A stretch of DNA of 64,000 nucleotides, taken from the NCBI RefSeq assembly GCF_024166365.1, contig NC_064834.1, positions 55,284,001 through 55,348,000 of the forward strand, written 5' to 3'. This stretch comes from Elephas maximus indicus (Eukaryota > Chordata > Mammalia > Proboscidea > Elephantidae). Under the pieces are notes generated by a model. The model made no database searches. It saw nothing but the letters and a program-made list of their open reading frames with translations, and was not told where the DNA came from. This document shows, piece by piece, positions 44,270-55,603 of this stretch. The translations under genes and the position numbers were made by a program. How positions within the stretch are numbered: position 1 is the stretch's first letter; every line of letters begins with the position of its first letter.

Positions 44270-46560
44270 AAGGAAGGTCAAACAGCAGTCACACTTTGTT
44301 CTGCACATGTAAAGTGGGAAGGGATTAGAAAAACACTAAAAAGGAGACAGTAATTCACTGGTTGTTTTAACCTTATTTCATGTTGAGAGGGTGTGGTTCC
44401 TGTTTATCCAACTTCTAGATGGTAATCTTTTAACAGCTCTTTTGTCCTGCCAGCAGGGTTAACCCTATCTATCTCACCAGGTGTTAATGTAATTTGTGGA
44501 TTTCCCTCATTGCATAATCTGTTTATTCATTCCTTTAACCTCAGCTACTATTCCTCCTTCCATCCACTTATAGCCAAACTTTTCTACCATTGGAAGAGAC
44601 ATTAGGTCTGGCCACTGTACTGGTCTAGATAGATACTAGTCTAGTGAGTTCCTCCTCCTCAGTCCACTTCCATTCATATAGGGTAGGGCGCTGGGTTGGG
44701 TATACGGTCAATACAGACGTATTCAATGTTAGCCACAATTTTGCCAGATGGGGTGTGGCACAGCCCACTCCCTCAAGCCCTTAGTAAATGCTTAGTTACA
44801 GTTTCTTACTTAGGAACCATCCTCTGTTACTTGCAGTTGCTGCCCTGGTCCTGGAACTACTGCATCACACAGGAAAAAAGAAAACTGAGGTGATGTGGGA
44901 GAAAAATTTTAAAAACTGTAAGTGGTATGGGGAAGAATCATATAGTAATACCAGCCTTCTCCCCCACTCCTTTTTCCCCAGATCCACCAGAAAAATGAAA
45001 TTCATCCAGTGGGGATCCTCTCTTGGCCCCCCTCATGTTGAGTGTGAGCGCATACTCGTGAAAAGACTTCACCAAACTCTTCATGCCTTTGTATCACACT
45101 GTTTTAGACAAGCAGTGTTTCAATTGCCCATTCCAATTTTCTATCAAGCCATTCCTCTTAGCATCAAAGTGTGTCCCTTGGTCTGAAGAAATGTGACTCA
45201 GTGATCCAACTTGGTACAGTATCTTATTAGCATTCTTTCATAGTACTGATCATTTGCCTCTACCACTGAGTAAGCAAAGCTCAGTCTAGGGTATCTATTC
45301 CTATCAGAGTTCCTTTGTAGTCTCCTGGAGCAACTGGCATCATTCCAACCTGCAGCTATGTGCAGGGCCTTCCCCTGGAGGAATCTGTCCTAGAGCCACC
45401 TACAGCCTGTCTCTCTTGTTGGTAGACAACAGTTCTTACTGGCATCTTGTGCCTCAGCAGGTACGAGAGGAATATATTGCAATTTAGCCCATGTCTGCAT
45501 TACATCTCATGGACCCAGGCAGCCATCTCAAGTGTGCATTCTTGGCTATCTACTCACCTGCTCCAATTAACTTCCAGTGCTGGAAGGGGGTTCTTCTGAT
45601 AGGAATAGACATGTCCTATTTTAATGCACTCCTCAAATTCCCATAGTGATTTCCTTAGGGTCATGTCCCATGCAGGCATCCTTATAACAGTCCAGTTTTC
45701 CACTGCCCTTGTCTGATCCTATGGCCAGGACACTGATCATCACTCATGAGTTGGTAAAACCAAAACATAGTGGCAAAGAGCTTAAAATTCAGCCCACCTG
45801 ATTTGTTCTAACCTTCACTGATCAGCATGGCCATCTTCTGAACAGGATGCGTCTGTTCACCTTGAAATTACCATTCATAAACTGAGTAGCTTTTCGGCCA
45901 ATTTAGAGCCATTTATAGGGTACCACCCTAGTGGCAACAGAGTCTGGTAGCTCCTCAGGTAGTTCCAAAGTCAGTCATAAGTGGGGGGTGGGTGGGGGAG
46001 CTCCTGCTCATGAAAGCCTCCTTGCATTCCCAATAGCATATTCTTGTATAAATCACTTCCATCTTATTACGAAACGCTTCTGGGTATCGCCCTCCCTATC
46101 AGAACAGGACATTAGATATCCTGATATCACCCAAGATATTATGAATAGCTACATTTTCGAGATTATTCTACTCCAGTCACAGTGGCAGTCTCAATTAAAG
46201 TCCAATATTCACCTGGTGACTGTCTCTCAAATGAACATTTCCTGGTCCAAAATTAAAAGTGGTCGTGGCCAGGTGGTCCTCACAGGCTTTTGCCATAAGC
46301 CCCAGTCTATGCTCCACACGGGGCTACTGTACAGAGAATTTGTCCATAGCAGCACTCCAGCTTCTATTCTACATTGGTTGAAATTAATGATCTGTGTGGG
46401 CTCAGACAATCTTATTGATTCCTACTTAGCCTGTCCAATTAATATTGTCTGAAGGGCAGATTTACATGCCTTCTGTTTTACAATATTAGGTAGGGGAAAT
46501 GTTACCCAGTCAGACACAATATTCATCCCCAAAATACATTCAGGTAAAGGCTTTATCTCA
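44270..46560 (-). pseudogene. ERV-L-like pol fossil
   Basis: Old endogenous retrovirus pol, on the minus strand from 46560 down. Near 46545-46515 it reads PECILGMNIVSDW, the protease end and start of the RT region in ERV-L. Near 45205-45180 HISSDQGTHF and near 45150-45110 GLIENWNGQLKHCL are integrase-core-like motifs in the right order. The distance is too short for a full RT and RNase H, so a large internal deletion is likely, and frames are broken throughout. No envelope or gag was recognised. Inactive. Confidence 0.72.
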
Positions 46561-46790
46561 TAGGTTGTTGCATTCCTTTATTTTCCCAATCATGCTTACC
46601 TAATGAGACCCCAATAAAAAGCTCAGGACACTGAAGCTTGGGGAAATTCCTGGTATGTACTACTGTGGTTGTTTACAGTGAAGAGCTACAGGCTTTAAGA
46701 AGAGAAAAAGAGCTAGCCAAAAGATTTTCTGCCCTGCTTCAAGACAACTGTAAAGTGAGAGAGGAGACAGGGCTGATTACACAAGCCTAC

Positions 46791-46955
46791 GGAGCCCTGG
46801 TGGTGCAGTGGTTAAGAGCTCAGCTGCTAATGAAAAAAGGTGGGCAGTTCAAACCCACCAGCCGCTGCTTGGAAACCCCATGGGGCAGTTCTACTCTGTC
46901 CGATAGGGTTGCTATGAGCCGGAACAGACTCTGCAATGGGTTTGGTTTTTATTTT
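46791..46955 (+). mobile_element. AfroSINE in the MIA2 pseudogene
   Basis: From 'ggagccctggtggtgcagtg' to 'ctgcaatgggtttggttttt'. Short form. It makes the long frame at 46638-47168 a chimera of pseudogene and SINE. Confidence 0.96.
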
Positions 46956-47244
46956 TTTAATGATGCCTTCAAGTGGCCTGTGGTGGAGGCCAGTCCCCTG
47001 AGGTTGCAAACTCTGTGCTTGGAAGCACTTAATAAAGACCTGGACAGGTATTCACTTGAGGATACAGTCAAGCTTTTCCAAGGATTCAGAAGGGAGCCCC
47101 TACACATTCACTGCATGCAAGGACAGACACAGAGATGCATCAACATCCTTCCAATTCCAAGTGGCTGAGGCAAAAAAGTCTTAAAAGCATCTGAGGATGA
47201 TGTAGAAAACTTCAGAGGGAAAAAATGAATGAAAACGCTCATCA

Positions 47245-47451
47245 CCAAAACCAAAACCAAACCCAAACCCACTGCTATTGAGTCCATTCTAACTCACAGC
47301 GATCTACAGGACAGAGTAGAACTGCCCTTTAGGGTTTCCAAGGCTGTAATCTCTATGGAAGCAGACTTTCTCTCATGGAATTGCTGGCGGGTTTGAACTA
47401 CCAACCTTTCAGTTAACAGCCAAGCGCTTTAACCACCATGCCACCTGGGCT
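47245..47451 (-). mobile_element. AfroSINE, long form, in the MIA2 pseudogene
   Basis: Inverse copy from 'accaaaaccaaaaccaaacc' to 'accaccatgccacctgggct'. It retains the long-form insert 'ctgtaatctctatggaagca'. Confidence 0.95.
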
Positions 47452-48554
47452 ACTTTCAGACTCATCTCCAGGTAAGTCGAAAACTGCTTACCCAAGAAAC
47501 TTCAGGATGAAAGCAAAGAATGTGAGAATCGAAGGAACAGGAAAAAAAAAAAAAAAGCTTGAAAATTCAAACACATGAATGAAACAGGCTGTAAGTGAGA
47601 AACAGAGCCAGTTAACATCTCTGACTTAACCATGCTGAAGACTGTAGCTCCGCCTGCTCTCCTTACACAGGAGTACAAAGATGACGGCAATTTCAAATTA
47701 GACACAAAGGGTCAATCGGGAAATGGAGAACGCCCAAGTCCATCGGTCAGATGTTGATGTGAAGAGACTCACTGAGGCTGTTAACTTCAACTTTTCCTTT
47801 AAACAGCTTGAAGGTGAAAAACAAGAAATATTTGAAAAATTCTGTGAAGAAAAACAAATTAATGAGACGTTTACCAAACAAAAAGTTTCCCAACAGAGCA
47901 AGCGTCTTTGCACTCAGAAAACCACAGCTTGAAAATGAGGCCCAGAAGCTTTAGCTGCAACTACAACACTGCCTCAACTACAGCAGGACCATGTAAGGCA
48001 ACTTGAGAATCAACAAAGGAGGAAGTTTACTACCTGGAAATAGAGAAAAAACTTCTCAAAGTGTATGGAAATGTGAGCCACATGTATCAGAAGCTCCACC
48101 TCTACAGGACAACAGCCCAAGACCTGCACAAAGAATTGGAAAGAACGCTTCCTTCTGTCAAGACCAGATTATCTTCTATGAGAAGAAAGCTCAAGAAAGT
48201 TAGCAGGCAGCTCTGTCAATTGAGAGAAAGTTCAATGAGTTAAGAAAAGAAAATGATCACAGAAGACACATACTGGTTCATACAGAGTTGAAGTTTCAAT
48301 TCTCCCCAAAGGCCCATCTGTCCCTGCTGTTCCATGTGCAACGCACAGAGGCCTAGAGGTATCAGGGGATCCCCTGGTTCATCAGGTTCCCAGGAAGGAG
48401 GAGGATTAAGCTGTGAGGGCTCAGGGATGTAGGGTGACATGCGGGTTTGTTTTAGCTTTCACAGCAGCTGACCCTTTAACACCCACACACACAGCAAGAC
48501 ATCTGCCCATGTTTTCTCTCTTTAAGAGTAATTTTGACTTGTCTCTTTTTAGTT

Positions 48555-48730
48555 TGGAAACACTGGTGGTGTACTGGTTAAGAGCTACAGCTGCTAACCA
48601 AAATGTCAGCAGTTTGAATCCACAATCCACCAGGTGTTCCTTGGAAACCGTATGGGGCAGTTCTACTCTGTCCTATAGGGAGGGTTGCCATGAGTTGGCA
48701 TCCACTCGATGGCAATGGGTTGCCAATGCA
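48555..48730 (+). mobile_element. AfroSINE in the MIA2 pseudogene
   Basis: From 'ggaaacactggtggtgtact' to 'tcgatggcaatgggttgcca'. Target-site duplication 'ctttttagttt'. Confidence 0.95.
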
Positions 48731-48980
48731 TTCTTTTTAGTTTAACTGCTGTAACTTAATTGATGCAACTGCTCTTCTTGAAGTTTGATAGCATAATTCC
48801 TAAGATAATATTTTTTGAATACAGATTAGTTTAACAGAATTTTTATTTCCACTTCATTGGATACCCTAGAATTAGACAGTGTAAGTACTGTAGTTTGATT
48901 GAAATAAAAGGTCCACTATTACTTCAACCACCATTGAAATCTTACATGGAAGAGACCATTTCTGGATGCTATGAGCTGTT

Positions 48981-49134
48981 GGAGCCCTGCTGGCACAGTG
49001 GTTAAGAGCTATGGCTGCTAACCAAAATGTCAGCAGTTCGAGTCTACCAGCTGCTCCTTGGAAACCCTATGGGGCAGTTCTACTGTGTCCTATAGGGTCA
49101 CTATGAGTCAGAACAGACTCGATGGCAATTGGTT
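48981..49134 (+). mobile_element. AfroSINE in the MIA2 pseudogene 3' UTR
   Basis: From 'ggagccctgctggcacagtg' to 'gactcgatggcaattggttt'. Exact target-site duplication 'tatgagctgtt'. Confidence 0.96.
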
Positions 49135-49465
49135 TTATGAGCTGTTAGAAGAAATCTTTAAGAGCTGTTATTAAGAAAACCCAATAAAATTTGATTTTAA
49201 AAAAACAGTACCCCCCAAACGAAAACAATACCCCCAAACTTCATAATATTTTTATTAGTTAGCCCTAAATTCATAGATTAACTTAAGGGAGCTGTTGTTT
49301 TGCAATCATTTGTTTCTTATTTTGTAATTATTTTAACCTTTGTTATTTTGTTTAGGGTATTCTTTGCTGTTCAAATGTTTCTAAATTTTATGTAGTCAAA
49401 ATAAAACTTTTCTCTTTACAGCAAAACAAATAAAGAATGAAAAAACAAAGCAAAAAAAAAAAAAA

Positions 49466-51120
49466 TCCACAAAGAACAAAAACCTAGAGTAGTGAGTGGC
49501 ATTTCCCACCCTTCAGAACTCTACAGTATAAGGATCACGCTGTGAAAAGATGGTTGAAGTCTGGTTTAACGAGGTTTCATTAAAAAAAAAAAAAAATATG
49601 ACACATTATCACCAGTGATAGCAAAGATCACCAGTGCCAGTTTTCCTTGGTTTGTTCTGAATACATTATAAGGTCCTTCACCCACTGGAAGCAGGGCTGG
49701 ATTACGGCATATGAGGGCCCTAAACACTGACAATCTGTGGTGCGCCCTCCTCTGCTCACTCATGCTTTTGAACAGGATTATGTGAGTTATAGATACACAG
49801 TATATTTATATGAGTCTGTGTGCGTCTTAGCTATCCATGATGTAGCTTCTTTTTAAATGCGACTATATTAACAATCGAACGCAAAAGTGGCGTATGCCAT
49901 TTTAGTGGGATGAGGTGATCTGGATTATATGATTTTTAGTGGATGTGGGGTACTAAGATTTTTACTATATACCACATTTTCTACAAAAAGGATATTCCAC
50001 ATATTCTACAACAAAGAAAATGAGTCCTTGACCTCAGTCTTTGCTTTGGACAACTGGCGTCCCTGTTTTGTTGATGCTCTAGGCACCTGCTTACCTTGCT
50101 TATTAGGTAATCCATCCCTGACTGGAAGAGTTAAATTCTTGCAACAGGCCCCTATCCTGTCCCTGAAACCTTCTTGAGCATATGCAGAATATCTTAAAGC
50201 AAGGCTGGCATTTTACGTGAGTTAATTTTTTCCTGAGATGAACTATGAAGAATAAGACTATTCTGGAAAACAGGCAACTGTGGGGGAGGCTGGCTGCTTT
50301 CCAAGAAAAAAAACCCAGACCATTTCCAACAATAACTAGGAAAGAACGATGTGGCGAAATATCTGTACAAAAGGCTTTAGTCATCCAAATATATTTGTAC
50401 ACAGAACTGGAAACGCACAGACCCTCACCTCATTGAAACTCTTGATACTTCACAGACTCTCGACTTACTCAGAAGGCCCCTGACTGGGAAGCATCACTCA
50501 AAATAGCAAAGTTTGACCAAACTTCTCATATCTCACAGTATCCATGTGAAGATCCACCCACAGCTATGTGAATTATTTGAATCTACCATGACATTGTGTA
50601 TCTTGAGGTGTGAAGAATCTCTCTTTAGTATTGGTTAGTCTAATAACATTTTTTAGTCTTACATTTACAATGCTTCGCTCTTTCAATTACTACTTCCTGA
50701 GGGCCCATTACAGGCACTGTTCTGAACACTGGGATTACAACAGTGAAGATGATGTCGTTCCCCTCAGGAACTTATATCATTTGATTCTAATGCAAATCAA
50801 AACAAAACCCCATACAAAAATCAGGCACTGTTAATTCTCATTTTTACGAAGAAGAAACCTATGCTTTAAAGACGATGAGTCATAACCCAGGTCAGTAAGT
50901 GGCAGTTTGGATCCTTTCAGGCCTTGGGATGCTTGGTCCAGTGATCTTCCCACCAAGAGAAGGCCCAAAGAAAAACAACTGAGCATTTTCAAATACGAAA
51001 AACCTAAAACAATAAAAAATAAATAAATTCCTTCAGTACAAAGGTTACCCCTCCAAACATCTATTTAAAAATAAACAATGATTTAGACTGTTTTTAACTT
51101 GCATGGAAATTGGCTCACTC
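49466..51120. other. No gene recognised
   Basis: Apart from an A-run at 49581-49595 and weak MIR/L2-like wording at 50690-50930 ('gggcccattacaggcactgt', 'aagtggcagtttggatcctt'), nothing is recognised. Confidence 0.35.
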
Positions 51121-51124
51121 TAGG

Positions 51125-51292
51125 GTCCATGCAAGGAACCCTGGAGACAAAGTTGAACAGGCTGTTAACAGAAAAGAGGTAGCAGTCTGCTCCCATAAAG
51201 ATTTACAGCCTTGGAAACCCTATGGAGCAGTTCTCCTCTACCCTACAGGGTCGCTCTGAATTGGAATGGACTCTATGGCAAAGGGTTGGGAT
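51125..51292 (+). mobile_element. Degenerate AfroSINE, long form
   Basis: 'ggaaccctggagacaaagtt' (decayed head), 'agatttacagccttggaaac' and 'gggtcgctctgaattggaat' keep the order of a long-form AfroSINE with the middle of the head damaged. Confidence 0.8.
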
Positions 51293-51985
51293 CCAGGCTA
51301 GATCGTTCTCAAAGCCTGGAGCAGGAAAGCCTCTCCTGAAAGCCCCGCAGCCCCGCTTTCTGCAGCTTTGGGGAAGGGGCAGTGGTGGCACAGAGGCAGC
51401 ACAGGGCACCCATCCAGGTACATACCTGGCACCTGCCGGGACTCCTTTAAGTCCAGGTTATCTCTGACGTACAGAGTTTGGCAAAGGCTAGAAATACAGG
51501 ATCGAAACACCACAAGAGGGAAGGGGTCTCCTGCTTTTCACACCGGCGAGATTCAGAAGCAGCCGGAGGCTGGGCTGTGGCTTCCAGGCAGCCCTGAAAG
51601 GCCCTGCATCACTCCCTTTGAGGGTCTGCATGGGAGCCCCAAAACGAGGATGCAAGGCGTTTAACTTGGGAAAAACTGACATGGCCACGAAACTGTTCCG
51701 GGTGAGCATCCAGAGCTTAGAAAGGGGTAAACCCAGAGGTAAAGCACCAGTCAAACTTCGCGTCACAGGGGTTGAGGAAAAAGGTGTTCATCACGTTAAG
51801 CACCCATGAATTTCTGGCCCTCCGCTGGAATTTCCTCTGCATGAAAGTACTAACTTCGAAACGACTAAACACTAACTTACTATCTTTGGAGGACATGTCC
51901 ATTCAGGCATACTCTGCAACCGTTTTAAAGGTTCAGGTGCATGCAGGAATGGGCGCCCTCTTCGCCCTAAACGTGTTGGTGGCAG
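51293..51985. other. CpG-island flank, no exon established
   Basis: Several overlapping frames on both strands (51368-51664, 51488-51766, 51772-52035) without recognisable families. It may include promoter-upstream sequence or an unrecognised exon. Confidence 0.3.
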
Positions 51986-52425
51986 AGTGGGTGGCTCAGC
52001 CGTCGACCCTTGCACCTTCCGTTTTTCCGGAATGAGACCGGGTAAAGATGCGAAAAAGGAAATGAGAGACGGGACCCAAACACGGCCGCTTCCGCCGATT
52101 CCCCGCAGGAGCGGTCGGGCGACGTCGCCTCTGGTGTTTAGACTTCCGGTCGGGCCAGAACCGTGCCCCACCGTCCTTTCCCCCTGCCCCGCCCATCCCA
52201 CATCCCGTGGCTCCGCCCCCACGTCGCGGCTCCGCCCCAGCCGGCCTCCTCCTCTGCTGGCGACGCGGCTGCGCAGTGGGCACGCAGCGTGTTTCTGCCT
52301 GCACTACCCCGAGACCCCGTACAGATGGCGGGCCCGTTCCCAAGGTCCTGGAAGCCAGCCCGGAAATGCCCACTGCCCAAATTACGCCCTTCCAAGTCAC
52401 CTTTTCCTTTCCTCTTCCCTCTCTC
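51986..52425. promoter_or_regulatory. CpG-island promoter, TATA-less
   Basis: The only CpG-dense stretch of the window. It holds an ETS/GABPA-type site 'acttccggt' near 52142, GC boxes 'ccccgccc' (near 52187), 'ctccgcccc' (near 52212 and 52229), an NRF1-like 'tgcgcagtgggcacgc' near 52269 and a YY1-like 'agatggcggg' near 52323. This set is usual for housekeeping start sites. Which strand is transcribed cannot be settled; it may be bidirectional. Confidence 0.75.
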
Positions 52426-52561
52426 CGGTGATAGGACCCTGAGACAGGGTCTTCAAGAGGTTGGTACAGGCTCGGGCTACTTTTATTTTGCTCGTGATAC
52501 AGTAAACAAAACCATGCGAAAAGCATCCCCAGGCGTCATGGACACCGTGTTTATTTCCTGA
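52325..52561 (+). CDS. Possible first coding exon at the CpG island
   Basis: An ATG inside a YY1-like element opens a frame MAGPFPRSWKPARKCPLPKL that stays open to 52561. The start has G at +4 but C at -3, so the context is only fair. The basic start is not recognised as any protein and codon use gives no strong signal. A splice donor may end the coding part earlier. It could equally be 5' UTR or noncoding first exon. Listed because of its position at the promoter. Confidence 0.2.
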   Translation: MAGPFPRSWKPARKCPLPKLRPSKSPFPFLFPLSGDRTLRQGLQEVGTGSGYFYFARDTVNKTMRKASPGVMDTVFIS

Positions 52562-52824
52562 GGTGTGAAGGATGGGAAGAGGACCGGCTGAGATGAAAGG
52601 GAGACGTGTCACAGACCCCAGAGGTCGGCCCAGTCAACTTTAGCCCCTTCTCATTAAGTTTTGGAAAGGAAAGGGGAGGGGCGGCGACCATTCCTCGGAG
52701 ACCACAATTTGCCTCCTATTTATAGGGTCGCTGTTTTTTTTCTTTTTTTTTTGTGAGTCGGAATCCTCTCGAGGAAACGGAGCATCACTTAAAAGGAAAT
52801 GAACCCTGTTAAAGGGTCACATCA
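52426..52824. other. No feature recognised
   Basis: 3' flank of the CpG island, with a T-rich run at 52735-52752. The fragment 'tatagggtcgctg' with 'gtgagtcggaatcc' around it is a remnant AfroSINE tail. Confidence 0.4.
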
Positions 52825-53019
52825 AGGAGCCCTGGTGGTGCAAGTCGTTAAGTACTTGGCTGCTAATTGAGAGGCTGGTAGTTAGAACCACTGTGAGAGA
52901 AGGACCTGGTGATCTGCTTCCAAAGGATTACAGCCAAGAGAACCCTATGGGGCATTTTTACTCTTTTACATGGGGTTGCTATGGGTTGGAATCAGATGAA
53001 CAGCACCTGACAGCAACAA
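52825..53019 (+). mobile_element. AfroSINE, variant long form
   Basis: 'aggagccctggtggtgcaag' head, 'agaaggacctggtgatctgc' body and 'cagcacctgacagcaaca' tail. The flanks share 'gg(g/a)tcac'. Confidence 0.92.
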
Positions 53020-53345
53020 GGATCACCTCCAGAGGAGGGATAAAAGGAAAACCCACAATTGTCCTTAGGCTGAGAGAGTGGAGATGGGGCTGGCAGTGTG
53101 GAGACTTCCATCTGCCCTCACACCCAAACCATGGAAGGCAGAAACCCGAACAGATATGGGAGGCAGACAGCAGGCTTCTCCAGCTCAAGCCTGACTTACT
53201 GTATTGGATCCGACTTCTTGACATACCGTATTGGATCCGACTTCTTGAGTGTACAAACCATGCCACTTCCACAGGGCAGAACAACTCTTCCAGGCCAGTG
53301 GATCTCAGCAGAGCCGCTTAGAGCATACTGCATCAGAGCAAATGC

Positions 53346-54133
53346 TGTGTTGGAAGGCTTAGGACCATAGTCTCTGGGGACAAAGTAGTAATTGGCATAA
53401 AACAGTTCACAGAGATAATGTTCTACATCCTAGATTGGTGAGTAGCATCTGGGGTCTTCAAAGCTTGAGAGCAGCCATCTAAGATACAACTGTTGGTCTC
53501 CACTTGTATGGAGCAAAAGAAAATGAAGGTAATCAAAGGCTCAAAGAAGAAACTAGTCCATAGGACTAATAGCCCGCATGAACCTTCTCTAACCTGAGAC
53601 CAGAACTAGATGGTGCCCTACTACCACTACCGACCATTCTGACCAGGGACACGATAGAAGGTCCCGGATAGAATGGGAGAAAAACGTAGAACAAAACTCA
53701 AATTCCTAGAAAGGCCAGACTTACTGGACCCACGATATAAACGAGAGGAACCCCCAAGAATATCGCCCTAAGGTAACTTTTGAACTTGGATTTGAAATTA
53801 TTTCTTTAGCTCACTTTTCAGCCAAATAATAGGTTGGCTTATGAAATAAAATCACCTGTGCGTAATGTGCTCCCTTAAACAACTACATGAGACCAAACTG
53901 TCACCATTTACCAAAAGCAAAGGTGAGAAGGCAAGGAGGGGAAGGGAAGCTAGATCAATGGAAACAGAACAGAATGAAAATAATAAGAATGCTCACACTG
54001 TAGAAATTGTAACCAATGGCACAGAACAATTTGTATAAAATTTGTATAAATTGTTTAACAATTTAAGGGAAACCTAATTTGCTGTGTAAACTTTCATCTA
54101 AAACATATTATTTAAAAAAAAAAAAAGGAACAA
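53346..54133 (+). mobile_element. Lineage-specific L1 3' UTR insertion in copy 2
   Basis: Longest L1 3' UTR copy here, from 'tgtgttggaaggcttaggac' through 'gtagcatctggggtcttcaa' to an A-run. Host text 'agagcaaatg' before and 'aacaaatg' after give the target-site duplication. Absent from copy 1, so inserted after the duplication. Confidence 0.88.
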
Positions 54134-54544
54134 ATGTCATCCATGACTAGATGGCAGCAGACAATGGCAAACGTGCATTTTGTGAAATGATTGTAATTAA
54201 GTCCAGATCTTTCTCTGCACTTTATTTTTGCCGGCTGGATTTGTCATTTTGCTGTTAGAACAAGCCTATTACATACCTCAGACTGTTCTCCTTGACCTCA
54301 TCACCCTGAGCAAAAGCATGGCTTCGTCACCTGTCTGGGCATATCTTGAGTCTCTGTCGGCACATCCTGCATACTCAGTGACAACCCTGAATGTAACATC
54401 TACCAGCTCCCCAGGCTGACCGGCTCTGCCACCTTCAGGGGCATTAAGGGACAATGTATTTAGTCATACACATCTTTAAATGCAGGGAAGGGTACTGAGA
54501 AACATTTTGATTCAGAAGAAAATAAGGAAAATGAAAAACACAGA

Positions 54545-55343
54545 GACATGTTGTAGATCTTTTTATTCCCACCTCTGCCTGGGCTATAACACAGCACTAA
54601 ACCAGGACTCAGGACGCGCCTGGTGGCTGGGGCCCACAGAAATGTGGCAAGGAACACGAATCCAGGGAGAATTGTTCCCCTAAACCTGGTTCTCAAGACA
54701 TGGAGAGAGGCCCAAAGGAATGTTATCTGATAGTCTGAAGTTTTAAAAGTTTCGAACGGTGTGATCTGGCTTTCTGCTCCTCAGTTTCTGTAGGACGTGG
54801 GCCTTTACCCTTTACCCTTTACCATGATACAGCCTCAAACTCCAAATATGCTGATTAAGCTGCTGACACTGTTTTCTCCCCCTTCTGCTCCATGAGTAAT
54901 GCCAGTCCAGCTAGGTCAGTGGGGAGGGTTTTAATGTATCTTGGCTGAGATAAAAGCCATTCCATCCCAGGGACACAGCAGGTAGAAGGCAGTGTATAGC
55001 ATTCATGCCAAGTCCCATTGCCCGATACCTGCACATTATAGTTTATCATGAGGTAATTGCCTCCAGACACACAATCCCTGCGAGATGTCTAAAATCAGAG
55101 CCTGGGAGTGAAGGTCACCTCCTCTTCCTCCCCAGGCAGCTCCTGGCTGGCCAGCCGGCTCTGCCCTGGGCTGGCTGCGTGCCTCTCAGAACGCCATGTA
55201 GTAGTGCTCCATGGTGCTGATGATGTCACTCCGGTCCTCCAGGAGCTCTAGCACCTGCTGCAGCACAGCTTCGCTCAGGCCCGGGCTGAGGCTCAGGCGA
55301 GCACAGGCCAAGATGTGCAGGAAGTGGCAGCCCCTCTCCACGT
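54545..55343 (-). CDS. Terminal exon of an unidentified minus-strand gene, copy 2
   Basis: Coding part 55186-55343 (2 nt plus 51 codons and TGA); the rest would be 3' UTR to an AATAAA on the minus strand near 54561. The acceptor reads 'cctcttttcctgcag'. The encoded end, [20 protein letters not shown] ... [10 protein letters not shown], is helical and leucine-rich. The upstream exon at 61506-61578 ends in phase 1, which fits the 2-nt start of this exon, so the two may be adjacent in the transcript. I do not recognise the protein. Sequence identity to 38223-38380 is complete. Confidence 0.6.
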
Positions 55344-55439
55344 CTGCAGGAAAAGAGGCAGGTGGTTAGGCTCAGGCATGCCTGTCGGGCCCACTCTCTC
55401 TCCTCCCCCTCTAAGTGGAAGCATTATTAGCTCCTTGCT

Positions 55440-55603
55440 ATTCAAAGTGTGGACCAAGGACAGCAGCAGCAGCATCACCCGGGAGCTTGTTTTAAATGCA
55501 GACTCTCAGGCCCTCCCCATGATCCCTGAATCAGAATGTGCACGTTAACAAGCTCCCAGATGATTCTTGTGCACACTGAAGCTGAGACACACCAGCCTAG
55601 ATT
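55440..55603. mobile_element. MER5A-type fragment, copy 2
   Basis: Same element as 38477-38640 with two differences (C for T near 55543, C for G near 55557). Confidence 0.85.

Larger units (their letters stand above)
46640..49465 (+). pseudogene. MIA2: MIA2/CTAGE5 processed pseudogene
   Basis: Parent MIA2 (cTAGE5) is an ER-exit-site coiled-coil protein that helps load large cargo into COPII carriers. Here intronless pieces follow parental order: FLVCTTVVV then EKELAKRFSALLQDNCK (46640-46780, membrane end and first coiled coil), DDGNFKLDTKG (near 47680), FKQLEGEKQEIFEKF (near 47800), ENEAQKL (near 47935), QDLHKELERTL (near 48115), YEKKAQESWLAA-like (near 48180) and ELRKENDHR-like (near 48240), then a decayed proline/glycine region to about 48430. 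A 3' UTR-like stretch ends in 'aataaaactt' and a poly(A) at 49449-49465. Stops, frameshifts and four AfroSINEs show it is dead. 5'-truncated. The parent call rests on remembered family sequence. Confidence 0.85.

Noticed and set aside
46638..47168. A 176-codon intact protein
   Set aside because: The frame runs through pseudogene, AfroSINE and more pseudogene sequence, so it is a chimera by chance.
52138..52526. Several long GC-rich frames at the CpG island as coding exons
   Set aside because: GC-rich DNA has few stop codons, so long frames arise in all phases. None is recognisable except the low-confidence ATG frame that I list.
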